Below, one piece after another: positions 51,646 to 63,378 of a DNA stretch of 64,000 nucleotides (positions within the stretch are counted from its first letter, which is position 1; each line of letters starts with the position of its first letter). The notes beneath the pieces were generated by a model, which saw only the letters and a program-made list of their open reading frames with translations, was not told the DNA's origin and did no database searches. The position numbers and the translations under genes are program-made. Source of the stretch: Gigaspora rosea (taxonomy: Eukaryota; Glomeromycota; Glomeromycetes; Diversisporales; Gigasporaceae); contig QKWP01000134.1 in NCBI GenBank assembly GCA_003550325.1, positions 315,638 to 379,637 of the forward strand, given 5' to 3'.

Positions 51646-53867
51646 CCCAATTGTGCCAATTGTTCGATTTTTGACATTTATTTTTTCCACTATTCTCATT
51701 TGGTGTCACCCGGAGACCTTAATTTCCTGATTCCTTGTTGTGCAAAACGAAAAATAACCACATTATTCTATTAAATTTGCAGTTAATTAAAAAAAAAAAA
51801 TCCGACCGACCGACCCATGTGTTTTTCAGATTCCATGTAATGCAATACGAAAAATCAACTTTGGGTGACCTTAGCTCTAGGACGTCCAAATTATATTCGT
51901 TTAGATCATAAAAAAGTAAATAAATAAGTCAACAATTGTGCTCATTAAGTAGCAGTATTTTTACTAGTAGTATATACAAGCACAAATTTCTTTTTTTTTA
52001 GAACAAGTAAGATCCGTAGCTAGTAGAACTTAATCAAAGAAACTCTTTTAAGTTACTCCTTGTGGGCTACAAAGGCTTGGGTAGCCAATCCAGTAAAATC
52101 ATCCTTATAGGTAACTCGATTAACTATCTTCGACAATTAACCCCAGAGGAACCACCAGTTGGTGATCACACACAAAGCAAGCTTAAAAGTCTTGATTGCT
52201 ACAAATAAAAACATATCTATCTCTTTATTACTGCTTTCTGTCTTCTTCTCTATTCTTCAAAATTGGGTTTCTTCTCTTGGTTTTTCATACAATTTAGAAA
52301 CCTTCACGACCTTAGAAATTGTATGTCGACATGTGTATGTTTGTTGATAAATCGGAAGACTTTAGAAGTAAGTACGGGTACGCAATGTGTGTAAGTATGT
52401 TGGCATGTATATGTTGTTAAGCACGTGTGTGTTGACAATTTAGAAACCTTCACTTACAGTTATTTATACAGTAATACGTGCTGCTTCACAGCAATCATTT
52501 GTCGTATTATTTATTATTGAGGTTTTTTATTACGGGGGTTTTTTAATAATGTTGGAAAAACTTTGCTTTATTCAGTGATAAATGTGTAATACTGTAATTT
52601 ATAGTTATTATTACGCGTGCTTATGTAACAACCCGTGCTTTTTTCATTTACTTACTGTACTTATTGGCACAGTCTCTTTTGAGATCTGACTGGATTATTC
52701 TTATATATCCAACCAAAAACATAGTATAAACATTTTATACGATTTTGCAAACCTATTATTTTAAATTAGGATTCTACAATTCTAATACGTATATTATACA
52801 AAATCATCAACTTATAACTATATAATATAAAAAAAAATTATATACAGTACTATATATATCGATCTAAACTTTTTAAGAATATTGTATAGTAAAAACTGAC
52901 ATGCATAATTTTGTACTCATATTAATACCAATGTTTCTTCACTAGTCACAATATATAATTTCAACTGATAAAACCTAACATAAAAGTTGTTGTGTATTAA
53001 GTGAACTCAGTTGATATTATTATTAAAATATGTATCATCTTTTACGATCCTACTGGAATTAATCTAAATATAGTAAGAAGCTTCAAAATTAAAGTGTGCG
53101 AATCTAATTTTGACAAAAATAGATAACGTATCTATTTTCAAATGAGCGATTCTGATAAATTTGAAATGATAATTCTTGTTGAAAAGTTATATATTTTGTT
53201 AAATAGGAGTCTCTAAACTAGTATTTCGATCCTATTTTTTAAAAGTTATTCCGTTTAAATTTAGATTTTCTTTAATGAATCCGGTTGATAATTCGAATTT
53301 GGACTACTCCGAAATTGACTCTTTGACACTCTCCCGAATCTCTTTCAAATTTGTGCTACGGGTTTTAACCATTAGAATCGATAAATTTATCTTTTTAAGT
53401 GATCTTGATCTTAATCCTAGCGCTCCGTTCAACTCTGCTATGAACAATTGTCTTATTTATAAGCAAAAAAAAAATAATAATGGCCCGAATTAAACATAAT
53501 TTAGGTCAAAATTCGAAATTACTACTTCGCGCGTTATTTCGCGCTTATAGGTAAAAAAAATTCTTGATATAAGAAAATCTCGATATAAAAAATATTTGGC
53601 TGCTCCCAGTGACTTTCTTATATCAAGAGTCAGTTGTCACAAATTACTAAACCATTTTCTGAGGCATACTTCTTTTGTGAGCGTTAAGCAAAAAAAATCA
53701 GATCTCGAAGAATAAATAAAGCGAGATGGAATATCTATGGCTCAAAATGTCGCACATTTCTGAACAGAAATGGCAGATTATCGGGTTTGGACTACGGAAT
53801 GATCAATTTTTTACGATCATTTTTGACTGAACTGTATAATAAGAATGCTTGCTCAATTGTCTAGCAT
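51119..53867. other. non-coding stretch with poly-T and hairpins
   Basis: No recognised gene. It holds the 60-base T run, inverted words tttttcgttttgcattac (51544-51561) and gtaatgcaatacgaaaaa (51837-51854) that bracket it, and a small hairpin at about 53550-53632 (ttgatataagaaa arms). Confidence 0.45.
51583..51642. repeat. poly-T tract of 60 bases
   Basis: An uninterrupted run of 60 T. The true length is likely uncertain because sequencing slips in such runs. Confidence 0.95.
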
Positions 53868-54223
53868 TAGATCTTCGAGATCCAATCAGTAAACAACACT
53901 CCCACTCCAACTAAAGCTATTGCGGATGTTATTTCGATTTTAAAATATGCTAAATAAAAACAGTAATTAAGCAGCTAAGAATAAATGGCACTGATGAATA
54001 TGTTGCATTAAGAAAACTTTTTCTATTAACCCCCTTCTCGCGACCTAACACTAATATAATAGCGAAGTACTGAACGGATATATGATAGCATATGAAATGA
54101 TTTCATAGATTTTATTTTCCGATCAGATAAGTTTAAAAAAATTGAGAAGGGGAAGAATCTAAAATAGTTATTTAAAAATTTTAACGTAAATAAAGAGAAT
54201 AAAGATAACAGAACAAAACATAC

Positions 54224-54574
54224 TCCTCTCTTGCGCTCAGCTTTTCGTACTGTTATTATAGCCTTAAGAAAAGTTACTTTTAGCGGTTTTGTCGGAAGAT
54301 TATGGTAATGTACGTAAGAACCTGGATCCAAAGAATGATAAACCTTTCGTAATTCGTCCGATAGAGCCGGTTCTGTATCTTCAGCAGTTTCATCAGTCGT
54401 AGCTGTAATATCTAAGCCTTGAGATGTGGTGGGTTGAGATTCGAGTTGGATGCGGTGCCCTCTGAAATGATAAAATGTCTTTAGTAGACCTCCAAAATCA
54501 AAATCTACTATGTCCGTTTATAAATCATTGATATAAATCCTACCTTCCTGAATCTCTTCCTGAATACCCGACAT
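54224..54574 (-). CDS. candidate spliced gene, unrecognised product (partial model)
   Basis: On the minus strand a short first exon, 54574-54544 (MSGIQEEIQE), is followed by a donor GTAGG, an 84-nt intron and an acceptor near 54460. The second exon, about 54459-54224, encodes GHRIQLESQPTTSQGL..., LRKVYHSLDPGSYVHYHN and LPTKPLKVTFLKAIITVRK, then a GTATGT donor. The phase works only if the CAGAG site is used at its second AG. Further exons toward 53868 are possible; one frame there ends SAIALVGVGVLFTDWISKI, a membrane-like segment. The composition is more gene-like than its surroundings, but I recognise no family and the model is tentative. Confidence 0.42.
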
Positions 54575-56579
54575 ATTTGTTTATATACGACCTTAAAACA
54601 AATATTATTATATATTAAAATGAACTTAATATTTATATGGGATCAAAATATGCGTAACTTCTGAACTTGCGTAACTTCTGAACTTACGTAAGTATAAATT
54701 TAGGATCAGCATAAGTCACACGGAAATGTCACCTGTTCATTATTTAGACTTTCATTTCATCACAGTAAATACTTCTATTATTTATCAATTATTCCGAGAT
54801 TAGATTAACAGTGATACTATATTTAAATTTTTTGTCTAGTCAGTATTTGCAAGCAATTTATTTCAATATAGCAATAAAATAATCAAAATTTTAATTTTGA
54901 TTATTAAAATATAACATCGTAAGAAATTTGGTATTTAAGTTATGCCTATCGTCATCTAATACTTTGTAGGGATGTTAAATTGCAAAGCCGATCCGATCCG
55001 GTCCTAGGACCTGAAACGACGGTCCTGGACTCGATCCAAAAAATGATAGTTGATCGACCCCAGGACTGGGTTCTGCGTTACAATCCTTAATATAAGTTAT
55101 CATTAGACATAACTGATAAAAACTTTACCGTTGCAATCAAAATTTTTTTTATTTACAATATTTTATTTCGTAAAAAAAGTTGTACAAAAAAACAAGGTTC
55201 GAGTTGGAGAAGATGCAGATGCAGTAAGTTATCAACTAAGGCAATCGTGGGTCGCAAGTAGGAATGTTAATTGTTCGGTTGGAACTTACCCGATTTCAGA
55301 AGTTGAGTCAGTATCAGATTTTATAATCATGTGAATTGTATAAAATCAAACGTATAAATTTTCATATATTTTTAGTACAAATCGAAATTCACTCTTACTA
55401 TATCTTTAAATTTCATGCGATGTTAGTGAAGTCGAAGTGGAGTCAACTCTAAACAGATTAGAAGTAGAGTTTAAGATATTTTATTAGGTTGTAGAGCATT
55501 TAAAAATGTATGAATATCGTGTTTAAAGAATGACAGTAAAATAAGGGTTTATTAATACTTGTAATCATTGGAATGAGTCAAATGGATGAAAAATAATAGT
55601 GTTCGAGGTTAGGTGGTCGAGAAATTATAGAAAATAGGTATGAAAAGGTATAGTAGCGAGTGCTTTAGAATATATAATTATGAATATGATACTAATACAA
55701 TTTAAATCAAAAATCTCAAATTTTGTCAGAAAGTCAAACATCTATTTAATTCATTTTGTATCACTTTATTTACTACCGCAATTTAAATTACGTAAATGTA
55801 ATTTGATCATAACAGATAAATTTTCATGATTCAATCTAGCGGTAAGTAAAGTACCGGTAGTTCATTCGTTCAGAGCAAAAAATCAGAAGGCTAAAAATAA
55901 TAAAGGAATAGATGTGTTAGTGGGATGCAAGATCAAATAATAATATTTTAAAATTAGCATTAAGTACCGGTAAACTATTTATTTAGAAAGTTTAAAAAAG
56001 GTTTTGTTTCTTGAAACATGTGTACCAGAACGCCCATTTGGATTTTTTTTTATTTGATATTCGTAATTTCACAAAATATGTTAATTTTACATATAAAACT
56101 TTAATTTATTATTATATCAAAAAAAAAAAACAAAAATTAAATAATAAAGTTTAGAGAATTTATTATTCGGTCAACAAACTTTTTATTCTGAACTATATTT
56201 TTTTGCACTAGTTTACCAAAAGTTTATTAAAGCGGTTTAAACTTTTTATTTATTATCGGATACTACAAATAATATTTACTAATTTACAAAAATTATATTT
56301 TAATACTTTCATTCTATATTATTGTAAATGTCTAATTAATATTCTAAAAAAATACATCGATTGAAGAATTAGATAACTAATACAAATATAATTATATAAA
56401 ATAGTACCCGTTAGCCACTATTAAATAGTGCCCAGGCCATACGACAAAGACGTCAGTACTAATGATGGCCCAGAAGACGATAATAAATAAGGGAAAAAAT
56501 ATACTATTCTAAAATAATATACGAAGTCTATTCTAATTTAAAAAAAAATTCCCACCAAAAACGCGCATCAAGGTGAAAC

Positions 56580-56661
56580 CCATCTTTTAGTAAGGGCAAA
56601 CACACTTCTTGGATTAAAAACCATCTTTTAGTAAGGGCAGACTCACTTCTTGGGTAGAATC
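56580..56661. repeat. 41-bp tandem duplication
   Basis: Two copies of ccatcttttagtaagggca plus cttcttgg at a 41-bp spacing, with a few differences. Confidence 0.75.
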
Positions 56662-56980
56662 ACGCTAGAAACGCTAAAATAACAACCAAAACCCTGCCGA
56701 AAAATTGGGTATAACAGATAATATAAATTAAATGTTAAACAAATACATACCTTTACGCCCTAGGTTACGTACATAAATAGGCTTATCTTGCACCGTGACC
56801 GTATCTCCGAAGGAATGTCATGTTCTTCCCAAGAAACTTATACAGAAAGTTAATATAATATTGTCAGTATATTGAATTCATATAGAAAAGTGATCCAGGG
56901 AAAATTGTTAAGTATAAACTGAAAAAATTTCGCGTTTTTTATAAAATTCACGTTACACTTAAACAATCTAATGACTTCAC

Positions 56981-57062
56981 CAATTTGTCGATCGGGACTC
57001 ATGTTGAGCACCCCATGCCCAATTTGTCAATCGGGACTCATGTCAATTTGTCAAAGTAGTCG
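56981..57062. repeat. 39-bp tandem duplication (caatttgtcRatcgggactc)
   Basis: Two copies start at 56981 and 57020; a third, truncated one starts at 57043. Confidence 0.75.
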
Positions 57063-57776
57063 TTTTTTTATAGGTCAGTAAAACTTTTCTTGATAACATA
57101 ACGATAATCCAGGGAACTGCTAATCAGTTACCCTAACTCTAACATAATTCTGGTCATGATCTACGTACTATGATGCGAATAGCTTTTTTTTTATAAACAA
57201 GGTTCGCATTTCACAGGATGCAGTTGCAGTGAGCATCTAGCAGCATGCCATAGCAGTAGAGACTAAATAAATAACAGTTGATATTGAAAAAACATAAATC
57301 TAATAAGCTCTGACCGATCAAAAACGTTATGACGAATTTATTAACCCAAAAATCTGAAAATTTGACTACAAATTCAATATAATAAATTTTTATGTATAAT
57401 GTAATACATCAAAAGCGACGAAGATGGGTTAGACATGTTATCAGTATAGATCAGAGGTTCAAAAAAATTTTTTAGAGGGTCGGTATCGATTTATTAACAT
57501 GTAATTTGGCACCTAAAATTTAATTTTAACGATCAGAGACTTGGACATGGTGACCGAATTTTAGCTTAATTTCATAAATTCGTCATAATGCAAAAAGCAA
57601 ATAAACAAATTATGATTAGAATACCAAGAAATCTAAATCTATCCACAACATATATTTTAAATTGAGACTTATATAGTGTTGTCATCAGACAATGTTTAAA
57701 CGGATCTAATTTATATTGAACATTTAGACCATGTTCAATTTGTCCAAATAGTGCAAAAATATGCCCAATCATATTG

Positions 57777-57962
57777 CAGTAAAACCTCCATAAGTGCACT
57801 CATATAAGAGCAAAGTCTTTATAAATAACACACACAAATTCTGGCTCAAATATATATATATACATATGATCTCTACAAATGCACTTTCTCTTATTGATCT
57901 TTAAGTGCACTTTGTTAGAGTTTGGTCCCAAGAATGTGCACGCACTTATGGAGGTTATTAGA
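57777..57962. mobile_element. decayed pogo-like MITE
   Basis: It begins CAGTAAAACCTCCATAAGTG and ends with the inverse core (gcacttatggaggtta), like the ends of 46491-47209. The outermost bases of the right end and the TA flank are not conserved. Confidence 0.55.
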
Positions 57963-59459
57963 CAAACATTATACTTACTCAATTGAAGGTTTATTAATAT
58001 CGATATAAATTAATATTGTACAAAAAAATTAACAATGAATTATGTATAATTTAGTTAAAACCTGAACCATAAATTGATTATATTATAAATTTAAAAATCA
58101 CAGAGATTGTACCTGTATATTAGTATTAATACATGTAAAGATATTCCAGTAATTAATAATTTGCGAATGTGCAAAGCAGCAATAGTATAAAAACATAATA
58201 TTTAGTTTTGAAACTTAATCTGTGTTCCAACCATGGGCCAATACAAATAAGAGCTTGTACACGTTTTTCAAAAAGGTGTACATGCTGCAAAGAGCCCCGA
58301 TGAGTTTTGAGAATTAATATAAGAGTTAAGATCTATTTTGGAAGGAACCAAATATTCATAAAAATAGGTTACTAAATTTCGATCCAGCTGACAATGATGC
58401 CAATGTACTTCGAGGTATCCCGACCTAGAATTTTGGGGACCCTCCTGTATGAGTATAAATATTATAAATACAAAAGTTTATTATTAATACAAAAGTTTAT
58501 AATAGTAATTAGCTATAGTTACGGCATATAATATAATCGGCTCATAGCTCTAAATTGGCTCCACATAATACAAGCTGAACCATAGCTCAGTTAAGCTAAT
58601 CCACCTACGACTTTGCATAGCCGTTTTGCATTACTACTTATATGGCTCCTATTTATTATATCACTGCTACCCAATTAATTTTCTGTAAATCAATTAGAAA
58701 ATCACATACAGCTCATTCTCGTTAAAATGAAGTCCTCACTATATAGCTTATATTGAGAGAATACTGTATGAACTTCACCATATCAAGTTAAAGTTTATAA
58801 TTTTGGAATTCAAAATTCTTTACTATATCGAATCTTCACTATAATGACTTAAATTTCTTAAAAAAATGGATTACAAAAACTTTAAATTCAATATGTATAT
58901 ACAGTACTATTAGAAAAAATTTTTTATAATATACAGGTAGTACAAGTGAATACAAAATATATAAAAAGGTTAGCATTCGATCTGCACCTCAAATGGTTTT
59001 TTTAAATATAAATATGACTGTTGTTCATAGTGAAGTGAAAATGGAGCGCTAAGGATCAAGATCAAGAATCAAGATCTAGATCAAGAATAGAGATCAATAG
59101 CCTACTATACAAAATGCTTTCAAATTCGTAATACTATCACTTCCTTTTATATGCATTTTTTCGCTAAAAATGAACAGTGATTCTTGCCAAGAAAGACTAA
59201 ATCTTGTTTCAAATATTCAAAACTGTAATACAAATATAAAAGCGTCTTTTAAGAGAGGTAAAAAACACAAATATGAAAGCGCCTTTTGAAAGAAGTAAAC
59301 AATTTACCGGTATATCTGCTGTGCCTCAGATCATTTTTGTGTCAACGTGCGTAGATTTGTACAACCTACATCTACGTAGCTTACCCACAAAAAATTTTCT
59401 GGTCATGTGACTTTTTGTGTCACAGACAACTACCCCAGTATCGGAGAGTCTACACACAA
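57963..59459. other. AT-rich non-coding stretch
   Basis: No gene. A palindromic stretch near 58730-58860 (gaatactgtatgaacttca and relatives) looks like another decayed Tc1/mariner-type MITE. A lone ctaccccagtatcg end at about 59431-59444 matches the termini of 61070-61398. Confidence 0.4.
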
Positions 59460-59464
59460 GAACT

Positions 59465-60250
59465 CTTAATATAGACCCGGGTCTACAATTTTATTGTAGA
59501 CCGGGTAGCTTGAAATATGATTGGTCAATTAATACTTGGCATTTTTAGAAACTTTGAGCAAAAGTATCTTAAAAATTAACCAAATAAAATTTTTTTTATT
59601 TTAATTTTGCAACTTCGCAAAATTAAAATAAAAAAATTTTGTTATGCAATTACTAAAATATTGTTGTTTAGCTTTTGAAAAATTTTTATTACAATTTATA
59701 TAATTTTAAAGTTACAGTAAAAAAAATTTTAACCACTAAAAATTATAATTAAATTAATAAAATTACAAAAAAAAACTACCAAAATAATGAAATACCAAAC
59801 AACAAAGACAAAGCACCAAAAGAAAAAAAAAGCACCAAAAACGATAAAATGCCAAAATAACAAAACACCAAAGTAATAAAATGCCAAACGAACAAAGTAC
59901 CAAAAGGACGAAATATAAAAAGGATAATCACCAAAGCAATGAAGCACCAAAAATACAAAGTACCAAACTTGATAAAGCACCAAAAAGACAAAGTACCAAA
60001 AGAATGAAACACCAAAAAATGACAAAATACCAAAGGAATGGAACAAGCACCAAAGTAGCAAAAAACTGACAAAGCACCAAAAGAATGAAGCACCAAAAAA
60101 ATAGAACACAAAAAATGACGAAATACCAAAACAATAAAGCACCAAAAGGATAAAAGTAATGAAAGTATCAAAACAAAAAATTATACAGATCATTATATAT
60201 CAAGTAAACAAGAGGTCTATGAATTAATGATAGGACCCTGGTCTATATTA
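59465..60250. repeat. inverted-repeat-bounded block enclosing a minisatellite
   Basis: Cttaatatagacccgggtct near 59465-59485 is mirrored by accctggtctatattaag near 60234-60251. The block encloses the caccaaa minisatellite. It may be one element, but no target duplication was found. Confidence 0.5.
59755..60170. repeat. irregular caccaaa minisatellite
   Basis: About 25 copies of a 15-20 bp unit such as aaagcaccaaaaRRaYaaag. As in the array at 526-1300, both strands are open over much of it (minus: Phe/Leu/Trp-rich; plus: Lys/Asn/Thr-rich). The frames look like a repeat artefact. Confidence 0.75.
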
Positions 60251-60262
60251 AGATTTGCCTCT

Positions 60263-61069
60263 ACGGACACATACCAATCATATGATTTTTTATTTTACAA
60301 ACATGTACCAAAATAATAAATTTTTTTTAATTTAAAAAACAATAAGACAAGGCTTATGTACTAAGTTAATCTTTATCATTCTAATAAACTTGTTCTCCTG
60401 GTTTTTCTGGTTCTAATGATAATGAGATTATTAAAATAAACTCAGTAGAACTGAAGATATAGTCTTATAATTTTATTCGATATTTTTATATAATCTTCAT
60501 AACTTTGTATAAGCTTTAAAGGTTATATTTCCAGTTATACCAATCAGATTTTAATAATCTTGTCATCATAAAAACCAGAAAGAACAGAAAAACATATTTT
60601 TTAGAATGATAAAAGAAGTTAACTTAGTTTGAAAGTCATTTGGGTCATTTTTTCTTTTCTTTTTTCTTTTTTAAAATTAAAAAGTAATTTGACTAAGCTT
60701 TTATAATAGGTTAATCTTCTTTATAATTCTAAGAAAACTTGTTTTCCAGATCTTATCAGTTTAATGATAGTAAAATTATTAAAACCAACTCTGTAACCAA
60801 AAATATAGTCTCATGAAGTTTATACACATTTTTATATTATTTTTATAATATTGCCCAAATTTTGAAATATTATAGTTTTAGTTTCACTGATCAGATTTTA
60901 ATAATCTTATTACTATTAGAACCAGAAAGACCAGAAAAATGAGTTTATTAGAAATAAAGGTTAATTTGGTAAAAAAAGCCTTGTCGAATTATTTTTTAAA
61001 TAAAAAAAAATCATTATTTTGGTACATGTCTATAAGATGAAAAATCACGTGACTAATATGTGTCTGTAA
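60263..61069. mobile_element. element with ~90-bp inverted ends and two internal foldbacks
   Basis: The left arm (acggacacataccaatca, tgattttttattttac, acatgtaccaaaataat, agacaaggctt) is mirrored at 60975-61068. Two internal palindromes lie at about 60355-60632 and 60696-60986 and are diverged copies of each other (tcagattttaataatctt in each). The right edge is interrupted by the MITE at 61070-61398. Confidence 0.65.
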
Positions 61070-61398
61070 TCTACCCCAGTATCGCCATCAAAATTCACCC
61101 ACGTGATCAGTACCAAAATTCTTTCAAGTTCATTTATGTTAGGTTAGGGTTAGGGTGGGTTCTCAGTTAGGGTTTGGGTTTAGGTTTTTATGTAGTAAAA
61201 TTGCTCAAGGAAAACTTTTTTTTAGTTAAATAAAGTGGTTTCTTATGCAAACTTTTGAGAAATAAGCTTTTTTGATAAAAGATATGTTTTGCAACGTTTG
61301 TTTTGAATTTTTCTAATCATGTTATATTACACCAAATTATAATCTTTTATTGGCCAATAATCACGTAGGGTGAATTTTTAATGGCGATACTGGGGTAG
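61070..61398. mobile_element. MITE with ctaccccagtatcg ends (329 bp)
   Basis: Inverted ends of about 30 bp (ctaccccagtatcgccatca and its inverse). Direct 12-bp flanks, atgtgtctgtaa, lie at 61058-61069 and 61399-61410. The interior has a few TTAGGG-like words near 61140-61180, which are not a telomere. It is inserted in the end of the element at 60263. Confidence 0.8.
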
Positions 61399-61563
61399 AT
61401 GTGTCTGTAAATCTTTCACTCTAGTATCACCAGAAAAATTCTACTATCATGTGATGATTGATAGCAGATTAACCAATAATTAAATATGATTTGGTGTAAT
61501 ATAATACAATCAGAAAAATTCAAAACAAATATTCATTTTGCAAAAAAAACTAAGAAATTCTTA

Positions 61564-61717
61564 TAGCACTGATATTTATTAAATAATATTTTAGAAAGTG
61601 GGGATCAAGCCAAATTTTACTTCATATAAAATTTTTATTAAATTTGACAAAAATATTACCTGGGGTGGGAGTAAGCCTCTATAGTAAATAAATATTAGAT
61701 AATAAATATCAGCACCC
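61564..61717. mobile_element. PIF/Harbinger-like MITE with TTA flanks
   Basis: Left tagcactgatatttatta and right inverse (aataaatatcagcaccc), flanked by TTA at 61561-61563 and 61718-61720. Sister of 26717-26875. Confidence 0.65.
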
Positions 61718-61720
61718 TTA

Positions 61721-62454
61721 TTTCTTAAAATTTGTATAAGAAATTATCTTCTGTATATTAACAAAAAGTTTTTCTTGAGCAATTTTGCTATTAATAGTTC
61801 TCAACCCCTAATTTCAGCACAAACTCTAACCCTAATCTAAACTAATTTAAGGGGAAGATCGCAGATAAAGGGTATAAAATGATTGACATTTTAAATTTTT
61901 ATAGTGTGTGAATGGGGCTTTTCTACATATAAAAGCATTTTTTTACTAAGCAACCTTTTATAATTTCTAATTAAACTTTGCAGAACCAACTTTTCTGATT
62001 CTAATGATGGTTAAATCATTAAAATCGCATTAGTATATGACATGATATGAGTATTTATTAATTGTTTACTATAGGGTTTTTTATTATAATCAGAAATGTA
62101 CGGCATTCCACTTCTATATAAGGCAATTAGTAAACCTTCACTAATTTTTACAGGACTCTGAAGAACTCTGATACAACTCAGATCTGAGTTTGTATAATTT
62201 TAGCAGTATTTTAGCCAAATAGATGTATAAAATAGAGCAAAATTTGAAAATTTACTATATAAAAATGCAACATTTGATGAATTTCTATCCAAAATTTCCT
62301 TTTTTAGAATCATCTGAGTTGTATCAAAGTTCTTTGGGGTCCTATTTTTACTATGAAATTTTGATCCTTTAACTGTGGATTACCACTTAAAGATTTTTGT
62401 ATGATCATATGACTGTAAAATTTTTATAACAATACTGAGAAAAATAGTACAAAC
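61721..62454. other. AT-rich non-coding stretch
   Basis: No gene is seen. Loose inverted words (gaagaactctgatacaactcag and its inverse near 62290-62350) suggest a further decayed foldback. Confidence 0.4.
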
Positions 62455-62691
62455 TAGTGATGCTACCGAAATTGATTTTTGAAAAAGGCCTATTTCATCT
62501 TCATTAGAGAAAATTAAAATTTTTTATAAGGAAGAGCAAATAAAATTTATATAGATATGTTCTTTATAATTTCGGTTATTCAAAAAAAGTATTAAGTAAT
62601 TTCATCTTTTAAGTAAAATAGGTCAAAAACAATTTGTTTCAAATTTTAATTTCGGGTTTTAGAATCTGAAATAATTTCATCCTTATGTATA
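62455..62691. mobile_element. hAT-like non-autonomous element, tatacat...cacta family, copy 2
   Basis: Inverted relative to 48279-48517 and colinear with it, with scattered differences. It is flanked by an 8-bp duplication with one mismatch, gtacaaac (62447-62454) and gtgcaaac (62692-62699). Confidence 0.78.
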
Positions 62692-62774
62692 GTGCAAACC
62701 AATTGAATTTTAGGATTAGGTGTAATGTAAAAATCACGCTTTTTATGATTTTTTATAAAAACTTATTAATAACT

Positions 62775-62830
62775 CCAAAGAGGACCCTGGACATATCTCA
62801 TATAGATCATAACTGATCTGTATAAATTTA
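62775..62830. repeat. truncated AGGACCCC-family MITE end
   Basis: Gaggaccctggacatatctc atatagatcataact resembles the left end of 27076-27371, but the interior diverges after about 40 bases. Confidence 0.6.
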
Positions 62831-63087
62831 GACATTTTTGCTACTCCTAAAATCAAATAAATTTACTAAAAGTTGGATTATTATATATAATATTTTATAG
62901 TAATTTGCTAAAAACTAAATTATAATATCTAGTATTAGGTAAATAAATATAGTGCAAATTTTTTAAAACCATAATTAATAAAAATCTGCACAAATCTGTG
63001 ACACTTCTGCGACCTTGCTAATAGCCATTAAAGAATTTTTTTTAATTTTTTGCACAAATCTTTAACAATTTAATAATCTGCACAGAT

Positions 63088-63378
63088 AGGACTCCGGACA
63101 TCTCTCATATAGATCATAGCTGGATTTTGGCCAATTTTGATCTAATATGCTAAAAATGACAAAATTATATTTACTTAAATAACTTCTGATTTATTGATCA
63201 GAATTGAATGAACTTTTTTTGTTAGATGCACCTTGCTAAAGCTTTATTTTAAAAAAAAGTTCATTCAAATTGGACTACTAGATGCCAAGATAATTGCCAA
63301 AAACTGTTTTTTTGCTTCTCAAATTTTGGGGTTTTTGCTGAAATGTGTAATATATAATCTTTGTACTACCTAGGGGTT
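63088..63378. mobile_element. decayed hAT-like MITE, AGGACCCC family
   Basis: It is colinear with 27076-27371 from aggactccggacatctctc to ataatctttgtacta. The right terminus is altered to ctaggggttag where GGGGTCCT is expected, and no target duplication is visible. Confidence 0.75.

Larger units (their letters stand above)
54600..57776. other. AT-rich non-coding stretch with two short tandem duplications
   Basis: No gene is supported. A frame at 55131-55334 (+) is open but has no recognisable domain. The tandem duplications are listed separately. Confidence 0.4.

Noticed and set aside
59729..60193. Hydrophobic, membrane-protein-like frames on the minus strand
   Set aside because: They follow from the caccaaa minisatellite; two overlapping minus frames and one plus frame are all open, which is a repeat artefact.
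61138..61185. TTAGGG-like words suggesting an internal telomere
   Set aside because: Only a few degenerate units lie within a MITE interior, and similar gttagggtta words occur singly elsewhere (about 3295 and 50870).
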